The notes below the pieces were generated by a model. The model did no database searches. It saw nothing but the letters and a program-made list of their open reading frames with translations, and was not told where the DNA came from. A stretch of 37,242 nt of DNA from assembly GCA_902488455.1 (NCBI GenBank), contig CABTWG010000006.1, forward strand, positions 1-37,242, read 5' to 3'. The position numbers and the translations under genes were made by a program. Numbering within the stretch: position 1 is the stretch's first letter; each line of letters opens with the position of its first letter. This document shows positions 1-5,720 of the stretch, piece after piece. Source of the stretch: an uncultured Peptoniphilus sp. (lineage in GTDB: Bacteria; Bacillota; Clostridia; Tissierellales; Peptoniphilaceae).

Positions 1-84
1 AGACGAGCATTGCGAAGTCTGATTTGTTGAACTCGACTGCCAATCGAGCTCCCTCTTCCCACCTCGCATTGGGCTTTTTGTTGA

Positions 85-170
85 AGTGATTTTTTTACTC
101 GGCTAAAATTTTCCAAACTCGCTACGCTCAAACAGTGGAAAATTTCTTAACGCCGAAAGCAAAAATCACT
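85..170. repeat. Long imperfect inverted repeat (about 30-nt arms)
   Basis: The left arm begins AGTGATTTTT (85) and runs to ATTTTCCA (114). The right arm begins TGGAAAAT (136) and ends AAAAATCACT (170). The two arms are reverse complements apart from a few mismatches and indels, and both carry a CGGC/GCCG core. The loop of about 21 nt contains an ACTCGCTACGCTC-like run, similar to the G/C-rich core of the repeats near 4690-4720. A foldable repeat element or structured RNA is possible. There is no T-tract that would make it a standard terminator. Confidence 0.55.
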
Positions 171-283
171 GCAGTGGCTTAAGTTCTATCGATACAAGGG
201 TCACAATTAAGGATTCCATGAGATAGGTCGCAGGAATGATTTGCATCTGAAATTAATACAGTCTTAATGAATATTTTATTTTA

Positions 284-306
284 GTAGCGGAAGCTATCAG
301 CTTCCA
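284..306 (+). repeat. 23-nt hairpin repeat, copy 1
   Basis: The copy starts GTAGC, followed by a perfect 6-bp stem GGAAGC/GCTTCC (289-294 and 300-305) around the loop TATCA. It is one of three copies in the first 570 bases with the form GTAGC-GGAASC-N5-GSTTCC-A. Confidence 0.6.
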
Positions 307-376
307 TAAACCGTGATACTAAACTCTCTCAACTTAGCCGTAAGGCGTACGATCACAAAATTTCTTATTCATCCCC

Positions 377-399
377 GTAGCGGAACCTTCCAGGTTCCA
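377..399 (+). repeat. 23-nt hairpin repeat, copy 2
   Basis: This copy has the same layout as copy 1, with GTAGC followed by the stem GGAACC/GGTTCC (382-387 and 393-398) and the loop TTCCA. One stem base pair is changed on both sides compared with copy 1, so pairing is kept. That compensatory change argues the folded form matters. Confidence 0.6.
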
Positions 400-543
400 C
401 AGCCGAAGGCGTGAAGTCTTTAAAATTTGCAAATTATTTTATCTTATCGAGCGACAGTGTATCCAACTGTCCAAATAATCAAAGACAAACCCCACATAAA
501 ATTAACCTATTAATAAACACATTCCACGCAGAGCCTATCGGCA

Positions 544-566
544 TGGAAGCAGGTTGCTTCCGCTAC
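544..566 (-). repeat. 23-nt hairpin repeat, copy 3 (inverted)
   Basis: This is the same element in reverse orientation: stem GGAAGC/GCTTCC (545-550 and 556-561), loop AGGTT, then GCTAC, which is the complement of GTAGC. Confidence 0.6.
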
Positions 567-676
567 AAAAATAAATCCTCCAAACTGCCGCTCAGGATGA
601 CTGGAGGCACCCCCACAACTCCACTAATATATCACCAATATTACAAACCACCACCACACTGTAATATAAATGTAAT

Positions 677-704
677 TTTACTTTCGCCATCATTAGTGTA
701 TAAT
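677..704 (+). promoter_or_regulatory. Promoter of the 842-3067 SLH gene
   Basis: A -35 of TTTACT (677-682), a 16-nt spacer and a perfect -10 TATAAT (699-704) predict a start near 711. The resulting 5' leader would be about 130 nt. Confidence 0.6.
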
Positions 705-715
705 AATAAGTACAA

Positions 716-817
716 AGAGGAACAATGACAACTGAATAGCCAAACAGATTGTCACCTCTTATGCAATGTAGAAAGACATTGCGACAGAAGCTTAAAGCTT
801 TTGTAGATTCTACAAAA
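716..817 (+). promoter_or_regulatory. Structured 5' leader of the SLH gene: three successive hairpins
   Basis: Hairpin 1 pairs TGACAA (726-731) with TTGTCA (749-754) and is extended by AGAGG/CCTCT (716-720 and 755-759). Hairpin 2 pairs GCAATGT (763-769) with ACATTGC (776-782). Hairpin 3 has an 8-bp stem TTTTGTAG/CTACAAAA (799-806 and 810-817) with a 3-nt loop and sits just before the ribosome binding site. A tiny frame ATG-ACA-ACT-GAA-TAG starts at 725. Long folded leaders are known to stabilise S-layer mRNAs in other bacteria; that role here is inferred. Confidence 0.5.
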
Positions 818-841
818 ATCTTAAGGAGGTCGAAAGACAAT

Positions 842-3067
842 ATGAACAAAAAATTTCTTTCACTAGTACTAGCATTAGTAATGGTACTAGGAACACTAAC
901 ACCTGTCTTCGCAGAAGAAGCTCCAAAAGATAAGATCGAAAAAGCAGCTAAGACTGCACCATCAGCAAAAGTACAATGGCTAGTTGATGAAAAGATCGTA
1001 TCAGGAAGAAAGCTTTTCAAAGACGGTGACGAAAAGACAGAATTATCTCTTGACAAAAATCTTCAAAGAGATGAAGTAACAAGACTTCTAGTATTAGGAA
1101 AAGGACTAGAAAACCTAGCAAACCTAGTACAAGGAACAATGAGACCATACGTAGACGTTGACAATGCAAATTGGGCAAACGGCGTAATCACAGTTGGATC
1201 ATACCACTTAAAGAACAAACAAGGCGTACCAATGCTAGCTGGATACCCAGGAAACAAATTCCTTCCAACTAGAAACGTAACATTCGCTGAACTTGCTAAA
1301 ATGCTAGTAACTCTAGTAGATGATTCAATAACACCAGCAATGGTTAAGAATTTCCAATGGCCATCTGACTGGATGGTAAGAGCAGCTAGACTAGGCATCC
1401 TTGCAGGAGTTGAAGTTAAAGACTCAAGCGCATTCGTAACTAGACAAGCAGCTTTTGAAATGCTTTACAACGCAATGTACCTATATGACACTAGACACAA
1501 TGTAGACTACGGAACTAAGATGGGTGTTGTATCAGGATACGCAAATGGCGAACTAAAGATTAACCAAGGCGAAAAAGCATTCACAGTTAAACTTAACGCA
1601 TCAACACTTTATGTAAACAACAGTGGATACGTTGGAAACAACGCTCTTCAAATGTGGAACGGAAACCAAGGACTTTGGATTGGTTCTCTAGTAAGAGTAA
1701 TCACTGACGCAGAAGGAAACGCAACTCACATCGTAGAACTTGGTAACCCATCAGTAGGAGCTATCGAAGGAAGATGGTTCGGAGTAGCTGATAAAACAGT
1801 TCAAGGATATGCTGATTTTAAAGATGCCGACGGAAAATCTACAAGTAAATTAACTGTATATAATGGAACTTGGCTAGATACAGCAAAACTTCAAAAGTTC
1901 TTAGGATTAAGTGACCAAATGAAGAAAAATCAAGCTTTCCAAGACATTAATGGAAAACCATCAATGACAGTTAATCTAACTTCTAGCACTAGATATTTTG
2001 TAGCTGATGCTAACAGAAATTATCTAACAGAAGTTGACAATGCAACTGCTAGAAACCTAGTTAACAAAGCATTCTACGGAAACGAAATAGGAGCATTTGC
2101 TAACGTATATGTAGGATATGATGAACTAGCTAAAGGTATAACTGGAAGAGAAACTAACGAAGCAAGAGTCGTTGTATTTAACGTAGTTGACAAAACTATG
2201 AAAGATGAAGCTCTAGTAAGAGTAACTAACCCATCTAACGGAATGTACAACCTATACGCTGAAAACACTAAAGGCGAAGTAGCTGAATACAGCCTAAGAA
2301 AATATGCTGGATCTATGCCAGGATTCGAAAGACCAAACGGACTAGACAGCACTAACAAAGCTGGATACAGAGGACAATTCGAAAAATTCAACGTACTTTC
2401 TCTAGATCTTAACAAAGAAACTAAAGAAATCTACAGAAGCGGATTAGTAATCGACTACGCAACAGCTCCATCATTCAAAGTTGTTGAAACTAGATACGAT
2501 CATGGTAAACTTTCTCTAATTACTCTAGAAGGTAAAAACGGAGTTAGAATCCCTGACGTAAGAGTTGACCTTGAAAAAGTAGATATCTTCACTGAAGGAC
2601 AATGGAATGAAAGAGACCTAGTTGGAAAATATATCCAAATCACTTCTGAAAATCTTGGAAAAGAAAAAGATGTTGACGGATACTTCATCAAAGATTTCGT
2701 AATCAACGATGTAATCTCTGTACTAGATCATCCACAAAACCTAGCAATGATTAACGCTAAGTACGGACAAAACGAACTTAACGTAAAAGTAGAAATCAAT
2801 GCTAAAGCTGAAGAATATGCAGACGGCAGATGGAGAGTAGCTGTTGAAAATGTTAAATTCTTAGCAGAAGGCGACAACCACGCACAAATGAACGTACCTG
2901 GAACATTCATGTACTACTATGTATCTAAAGAAGATGCAAAAATGCTTAACGATACATTAGACGCTAGAACTGATAAGACTAAACCAGTAACATTCAAAGC
3001 AAGCGTAATCAAACTTAACCTAGTTGGTTCTGAATATCAATTAGACCTTAAAGAAGAAGTTAAATAA
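842..3067 (+). CDS. Major SLH-domain surface (S-layer-like) protein
   Basis: This is a 741-residue secreted protein. It opens with a Sec signal peptide (residues 1-24, ending PVFA before EEAP) and three SLH-type segments at about 42-95, 103-160 and 170-213. SLH domains bind secondary cell-wall polymer and anchor the protein non-covalently. The rest, about 520 residues, is beta-rich with no recognised enzymatic motif, which fits an array-forming ectodomain. The start at 842 is chosen because AAGGAGG lies just upstream (823-829, 12-nt spacing) and a signal peptide begins there; the frame stays open upstream but adds no sensible protein. Codon use is strongly biased (GGA, CTA, GTA, AGA), which together with the strong promoter, folded leader and good terminator suggests very high expression. 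It is monocistronic. Calling it the main S-layer subunit rather than an accessory SLH protein is inference. Confidence 0.85.
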   Translation: MNKKFLSLVLALVMVLGTLTPVFAEEAPKDKIEKAAKTAPSAKVQWLVDEKIVSGRKLFKDGDEKTELSLDKNLQRDEVTRLLVLGKGLENLANLVQGTMRPYVDVDNANWANGVITVGSYHLKNKQGVPMLAGYPGNKFLPTRNVTFAELAKMLVTLVDDSITPAMVKNFQWPSDWMVRAARLGILAGVEVKDSSAFVTRQAAFEMLYNAMYLYDTRHNVDYGTKMGVVSGYANGELKINQGEKAFTVKLNASTLYVNNSGYVGNNALQMWNGNQGLWIGSLVRVITDAEGNATHIVELGNPSVGAIEGRWFGVADKTVQGYADFKDADGKSTSKLTVYNGTWLDTAKLQKFLGLSDQMKKNQAFQDINGKPSMTVNLTSSTRYFVADANRNYLTEVDNATARNLVNKAFYGNEIGAFANVYVGYDELAKGITGRETNEARVVVFNVVDKTMKDEALVRVTNPSNGMYNLYAENTKGEVAEYSLRKYAGSMPGFERPNGLDSTNKAGYRGQFEKFNVLSLDLNKETKEIYRSGLVIDYATAPSFKVVETRYDHGKLSLITLEGKNGVRIPDVRVDLEKVDIFTEGQWNERDLVGKYIQITSENLGKEKDVDGYFIKDFVINDVISVLDHPQNLAMINAKYGQNELNVKVEINAKAEEYADGRWRVAVENVKFLAEGDNHAQMNVPGTFMYYYVSKEDAKMLNDTLDARTDKTKPVTFKASVIKLNLVGSEYQLDLKEEVK

Positions 3068-3205
3068 GATTAACATTCTAAAATAAAAAATCGAGGGAAA
3101 CCTCGATTTTTTTATGCTCTTTTTTATATTTTTCTCGAGCATGATTATGTCTTCAAGGACAAGCAGTAGAACCTTTATAATGAATATTAATATTTCTATA
3201 TCCAT
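3041..3205 (-). CDS. Possible small hydrophobic peptide (54 aa)
   Basis: This small frame begins ATG at 3205. It has a strong AGGAGG six bases upstream of the ATG on the minus strand. The peptide starts MDIEILIFIIKVLLLVLEDI, a single hydrophobic helix (about residues 4-20), followed by a basic tail with KNIKKSIKKSR. The stop at 3041 lies inside the antisense 3' end of the SLH gene, so the frame runs through the SLH terminator stem. A perfect -10 on the opposite strand (3176-3181) and a terminator at 3273-3307 would yield an RNA antisense to its start codon and ribosome binding site. That combination resembles a type I toxin-antitoxin locus. No minus-strand promoter is obvious, and I recognise no family. 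Confidence 0.35.
   Translation of the reverse strand: MDIEILIFIIKVLLLVLEDIIMLEKNIKKSIKKSRFPSIFYFRMLILFNFFFKV
3085..3113 (+). terminator. Terminator of the SLH gene
   Basis: AAAAAATCGAGG (3085-3096), loop GAAA, CCTCGA (3101-3106) and seven Ts. The A-tract on the left arm means it could also act on the minus strand. Confidence 0.85.
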
Positions 3206-3307
3206 AGTGCCTCCTTTTTAATTCATTAAGGAAAGATGGTTTTCCTTTCCCTTGTAAACCGAAAAAGGCACGAAAAAACTCCTACCTGTTATGGTAGGAG
3301 TTTTTTT
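3176..3307 (+). ncRNA. Possible ~120-nt antisense RNA or attenuated leader
   Basis: A perfect TATAAT on the plus strand at 3176-3181 (weak -35 TTCAAG, 18-nt spacer) and an intrinsic terminator ending at 3307 would define an RNA of about 120 nt starting near 3188. It would cover the start codon and ribosome binding site of the minus-strand small frame at 3041-3205. It contains an AGGAAA/TTTCCT hairpin near 3230-3247. Alternatively it is the attenuated leader of the amidase cassette at 3418. This is prediction only. Confidence 0.3.
3273..3307. terminator. Bidirectional intrinsic terminator
   Basis: The stem is ACTCCTACC (3278-3286) with GGTAGGAGT (3293-3301), loop TGTTAT. It is flanked by six As on the left and seven Ts on the right, so it can work on both strands. 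Confidence 0.75.
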
Positions 3308-3369
3308 AATTAAATTTAAATTCTTTTTAAAATCTTTGGCACTTTTTGTCTCTTTTTGCTATTTGTATT

Positions 3370-3393
3370 TAGAAGCAGGAAATGATGCTTCTA
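3370..3393 (+). promoter_or_regulatory. Hairpin just upstream of the amidase ribosome binding site
   Basis: TAGAAGC (3370-3376) pairs with GCTTCTA (3387-3393) around a 10-nt loop, ending ten bases before AAAGGAGG. It could affect translation or mRNA stability. No clear promoter is seen directly upstream. Confidence 0.35.
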
Positions 3394-3417
3394 CTTTATA
3401 GTAAAGGAGGTGAACTT

Positions 3418-3954
3418 TTGAGCTCAAAGCACCGTGTGAGTCTTCCTATCGAAAGGAGGCTCATCAGAGGGAATTTTCGTTCTAGGTACAACACTCCCAT
3501 TCGCTACATCGTCATCCACGATACTGGCAACCACAGGAGAGGGGCCGATGCTCTTGCTCATTTTCGTTATTTCAACGGTGGTTACCGTGGGGCTTCTGCC
3601 CATTATTTCGTTGATGAGAGATGGATCGTGCAGATTGTGGACGACAGGAATGCTGCTTGGCACTGCGGCGATGGTAGGGGTAGGTTCGGTATTACCAATT
3701 CCAATTCTATTGGTATCGAGCTGTGTATCAACGATGGAAATGACATGGAGGCGACTTATGCTCTTGCGACCCAGCTTATTATTTACCTGATGGGCAGGTA
3801 CAATATTCCGCTTTCTAGGGTGGTTAGGCATTACGACGCTTCTCGTAAGATTTGCCCACGACATATGAGTTATAATCGTTGGCATAAGTGGTTTTGTTTC
3901 AAAGAAAATTTAAGGAGGATTTATGAAGAAACTAAGATTAGACAGAAAGACTAA
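3418..3954 (+). CDS. N-acetylmuramoyl-L-alanine amidase (amidase_2/PGRP type)
   Basis: This zinc amidase is expected to cut the MurNAc-L-Ala bond of peptidoglycan. With the TTG start at 3418 it has 178 residues. TTG is preferred because AAAGGAGG (3403-3410) lies seven bases upstream, whereas the ATG 36 bases earlier has no such site. The catalytic pattern of T7-lysozyme-like amidases is visible: H34 in VIHDT, H138 in VRHYD and C146 in KICPRH, with E101 in GIELC. No signal peptide, membrane segment or wall-binding domain is seen, as in phage endolysins. It is clearly GC-richer than its neighbours and uses CGT, CGC and AGG for arginine where most genes here use AGA, which suggests transfer. It heads a cassette with DUF1659-like, DUF2922 and YvrJ-like genes and overlaps the next gene by 32 bases. 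Confidence 0.85.
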   Translation: MSSKHRVSLPIERRLIRGNFRSRYNTPIRYIVIHDTGNHRRGADALAHFRYFNGGYRGASAHYFVDERWIVQIVDDRNAAWHCGDGRGRFGITNSNSIGIELCINDGNDMEATYALATQLIIYLMGRYNIPLSRVVRHYDASRKICPRHMSYNRWHKWFCFKENLRRIYEETKIRQKD

Positions 3955-4102
3955 TGTTGATGGTAAGGTCAAGGTGAGAACTAAGTACTTGCCTGTTTTA
4001 AACGACGACGTGACTGATGATAATATAAGAGGTTTAAAGGATACTCTTACTTTTATCGTTGAAGAGAAGTCTTTGGTTAAGATTGAAGAGACTGTTTATT
4101 AA
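3923..4102 (+). CDS. DUF1659-like small protein
   Basis: This 59-residue protein starts inside the 3' end of the amidase gene, after TAAGGAGGA, and ends ten bases before the next gene. It begins MKKLRLDRKTNVDGKVKVRT and ends with an acidic, beta-prone half (IVEEKSLVKIEETVY). Size, the K-x-x-N-V-D-G-K start and position next to a DUF2922 and a YvrJ-like gene fit the DUF1659 family of Firmicutes. The function of that family is unknown to me. It has no signal peptide or transmembrane helix. The family call rests on pattern and context. Confidence 0.6.
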   Translation: MKKLRLDRKTNVDGKVKVRTKYLPVLNDDVTDDNIRGLKDTLTFIVEEKSLVKIEETVY

Positions 4103-4112
4103 GGAGGTTTAG

Positions 4113-4322
4113 ATGAGAACTGTTAGATTTAGATTTAAAGACGCTATGAATAAGAGCTTCACTATTTCGCTTGATGAACCTAAGGATAATTTAACTTATG
4201 GTGATATTTCAACTTTTACGGGCTATGTGACTCAAAACGATATTTTCAGACCTTTTGGAAACAAGGTTACTGAATTTTTAGGCGCTGAACTTGTAACTGT
4301 TACTAGAACTAGTATTGAATAA
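4113..4322 (+). CDS. DUF2922-family small protein
   Basis: This 69-residue protein begins MRTVRFRFKDAMNKSFTISL, the typical alternating-strand start of DUF2922 proteins. That pattern is followed by a 'DEPKDNLTYGDI' turn and a C-terminal 'GAELVTVTRTSIE' strand. AAGGAGG lies close upstream (4101-4107). Its stop overlaps the next start as TAATG, so translation of the YvrJ-like gene is probably coupled. Family function is unknown to me; it usually sits beside DUF1659 and YvrJ genes. Confidence 0.7.
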   Translation: MRTVRFRFKDAMNKSFTISLDEPKDNLTYGDISTFTGYVTQNDIFRPFGNKVTEFLGAELVTVTRTSIE

Positions 4323-4468
4323 TGGAAGATCTTTTACAAATTATTTCAAATATTGGTTTCCCGATGGCGATTTCAGTGTATCTTCTTGTTAGACTTGAAG
4401 GCAAGCTAGATGCTCTGACCCACGCGTTGCAAGATTTGACGGAAAATATTAAACATGGTATTAAGTGA
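4322..4468 (+). CDS. YvrJ-family one-helix membrane peptide
   Basis: This 48-residue peptide is MEDLLQIISNIGFPMAISVY followed by LLVRLEGKLDALTHAL and a polar tail. The hydrophobic stretch (about 11-25) with the GFP motif, then a charged R-x-E-x-K helix, is the YvrJ-family signature. It lacks its own clear ribosome binding site and overlaps the DUF2922 stop by one base, so it is likely translated by coupling. The topology resembles small holins. Together with an amidase lacking a signal peptide it could be the membrane partner of the cassette; that role is inference. Confidence 0.75.
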   Translation: MEDLLQIISNIGFPMAISVYLLVRLEGKLDALTHALQDLTENIKHGIK

Positions 4469-4504
4469 GAATAACTTGGTGTTGTGCCGGGTTATTCTTT
4501 TTTT
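4468..4504 (+). terminator. Terminator of the amidase cassette
   Basis: AGAATAAC (4468-4475) pairs with GTTATTCT (4491-4498), followed by a T-run. It starts at the last base of the YvrJ-like gene's stop codon. Confidence 0.75.
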
Positions 4505-4535
4505 GTTTGTTGGGGATAATGGTCATCAATACCTA

Positions 4536-4615
4536 ACCCCACCAGGGTTATACCCATTCGACTACGGGTGTCGGTAAACCTCCACCCTCCGCTCAGGGTG
4601 ACCGTCTTCCTTTAG
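4536..4615 (+). repeat. 80-bp direct repeat, copy R1
   Basis: It runs from ACCCCACCAGGGTTATACCC to CTTCCTTTAG and matches the copy at 5121-5200 at 77 of 80 positions by eye. The inner parts TTCGACTACGG and CCGCTCAGGGTGA recall the self-complementary TTCGACT...CTCAGGGTGA type of dispersed bacterial repeats. Confidence 0.8.
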
Positions 4616-4686
4616 TTCTTTCCTTTATATAATGTCAGTAGGTGGTCGTCTTCTTTTGGGTACTTTTATATAGAATACCCTCCCAA

Positions 4687-4745
4687 CTGCCGTCACCCTG
4701 AGCGAGCGCAGCGAGTCGAACGGGTATAACCTCCGTAGGTTAAGT
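4687..4745 (-). repeat. Partial inverted copy R3 of the repeat
   Basis: Read on the minus strand it carries GAGGTTATACCCGTTCGACT and then CGCTCAGGGTGAC, matching both ends of R1/R2 around a different centre (CGCTGCGCTCG). It lies between R1 and the GIY-YIG gene, in opposite orientation. Confidence 0.6.
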
Positions 4746-4753
4746 CCCTGCAA

Positions 4754-5053
4754 CTATAATTTCTCAAAATTTTTAATCCTATCCCACAGATCAATCCATT
4801 CTGGATTGTCCTTTCCAATAAGAGTATTTTTCTTTTTTCTTGTCCATTTCTTCAATTGTTTCTCTCTTGCAATAGCATCATAAGCAGTACTATAAACTTC
4901 AAAGTATACGAGTTTATGAGTGTGAAATTTTTTAGAAAAACCATCCACTAATTCGTTTCTATGTTCGTAGACTCTTCTAACTAAATCATTTGTAATTCCG
5001 ATATATACAATTGTATTGCTAATGTTACTCATAATGTAAATATAATAATTCAT
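4754..5053 (-). CDS. Solo GIY-YIG endonuclease-domain protein
   Basis: This 99-residue protein consists of a single GIY-YIG nuclease domain. The first motif reads YIY (residues 4-6 in MNYYIYIM) and the second YIG (17-19 in VYIGITND). The catalytic arginine region is R26/R27, and the metal-binding glutamate is E64 in IAREKQLKKW. No DNA-binding or UvrC-like domain is attached, as in the YhbQ-like/solo family. The start is supported by AAAGGA eight bases upstream and a TATAAT (minus strand, 5074-5079). The gene lies between near-identical 80-bp direct repeats, with a partial inverted copy just downstream of its stop. It may spread or maintain those repeats; its substrate cannot be read from sequence. 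Confidence 0.8.
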   Translation of the reverse strand: MNYYIYIMSNISNTIVYIGITNDLVRRVYEHRNELVDGFSKKFHTHKLVYFEVYSTAYDAIAREKQLKKWTRKKKNTLIGKDNPEWIDLWDRIKNFEKL

Positions 5054-5120
5054 TTGTTTTTCCTTTTTTATTTTATTATACCAGAATAGAATAATAAGAT
5101 TTTTTAATCATCTGTACTTG

Positions 5121-5200
5121 ACCCCACCAGGGTTATACCCATTCGACTACGGTTGTCGGTAAACCTCCACCCTCCGCTCAGGGTGATTGTCTTCCTTTAG
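5121..5200 (+). repeat. 80-bp direct repeat, copy R2
   Basis: This is the second near-identical copy of R1. The visible differences are a G/T near the middle and CC/TT after CAGGGTGA. R1 and R2 bracket the GIY-YIG gene, and their starts are 585 bp apart. Confidence 0.8.
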
Positions 5201-5240
5201 CTTTCGCTACATAATAAAAAATTAAATTTTAAAACAATAA

Positions 5241-5270
5241 AAAAGGATGGAAAAAATATCCATCCTTTTT
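5241..5270 (-). terminator. Terminator of the YtrA-type ABC operon (can act both ways)
   Basis: AAAAGGATGG (5241-5250) pairs with CCATCCTTTT (5260-5269), with A- and T-tracts on either side, just downstream of the lipoprotein gene. Confidence 0.75.
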
Positions 5271-5287
5271 TGCATCTGCATCTTCTT

Positions 5288-5704
5288 CTATTTCTCATTC
5301 TTTTCTCTTACTTTAAAGACAAAGTCTATGTCTCTAAAGACGATGTGTCCGTTTTCGTCGATTTTTAAATCTGGAAGTGAATCGCTCTTAATAGTGCCGT
5401 CTTCTTCTAGTACTGGATTTTCAGACTTTATCTCTTCGTTAAAGGAAGAGGTGAGCTCTCCTGTAAGTGTACCTTCTTCACGCATTTTTTCTATTTCTTT
5501 TTCTCTTTCTTCTTCTGGCACATGTTGCAAATCTGTGTACATTTGTACGAAGATATGGTCCTTGTCAAAATAGATCAGTCCTTGGTGTGATGTGAATAGT
5601 GATCCTTCCAGTCTTTCTTCGTAGAGGGATTTCTTCTGGCATCCTGTTGAAATTATAAGGATAAGAACCGCTACTACCGCAAAGAACTTTTTAAAATTTT
5701 TCAT
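5288..5704 (-). CDS. Lipoprotein encoded with the ABC transporter
   Basis: This 138-residue protein begins with a charged and hydrophobic signal peptide ending ISTGC, so C22 is the probable lipidation site. The -3 residue is Ser rather than the usual Leu, a mild deviation. The mature part is acidic and includes HVPEEEREKEIEKMREE, a helical segment, and a C-terminal DENGHIVFRDIDFVFKVREK. AAAGGAGA lies just upstream of the ATG. It is the last gene of the regulator-ATPase-permease operon, 16 bases after the permease, so it probably works with that transporter at the outer face of the membrane. I recognise no family for the mature domain. Confidence 0.7.
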   Translation of the reverse strand: MKNFKKFFAVVAVLILIISTGCQKKSLYEERLEGSLFTSHQGLIYFDKDHIFVQMYTDLQHVPEEEREKEIEKMREEGTLTGELTSSFNEEIKSENPVLEEDGTIKSDSLPDLKIDENGHIVFRDIDFVFKVREKNEK

Positions 5705-5720
5705 AATTTCTCCTTTAGAA

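Larger units (their letters stand above)
1..676. other. Gene-free region with degenerate palindromic repeats
   Basis: I see no convincing gene here. Open frames exist, but they lack a ribosome binding site and their composition resembles intergenic repeats. The stretch holds a long imperfect inverted repeat (85-170), three copies of a small hairpin element (284-306, 377-399, 544-566), and short runs such as a CTCGA...TCGAG inverted repeat near 33-50. It ends at the promoter of the SLH gene. It may be a repeat-rich junction between two transcription units. A non-coding RNA cannot be excluded. Confidence 0.6.

Noticed and set aside
284..566. CRISPR-like array from the three 23-nt repeats
   Set aside because: The copies differ, one is inverted, spacing is irregular, and no cas gene is present.
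411..728. 105-codon plus-strand open frame before the SLH gene
   Set aside because: It spans a 23-nt hairpin repeat (544-566) and the SLH promoter, lacks a ribosome binding site, and its composition is non-coding.
592..1056. 154-codon minus-strand open frame
   Set aside because: It is mostly antisense to the SLH leader and signal peptide region and has no ribosome binding site or recognisable motif.
3548..3790. 80-codon frame inside the amidase gene with a hydrophobic start
   Set aside because: It lies wholly within the amidase in another frame, and the amidase catalytic residues show which frame is real.
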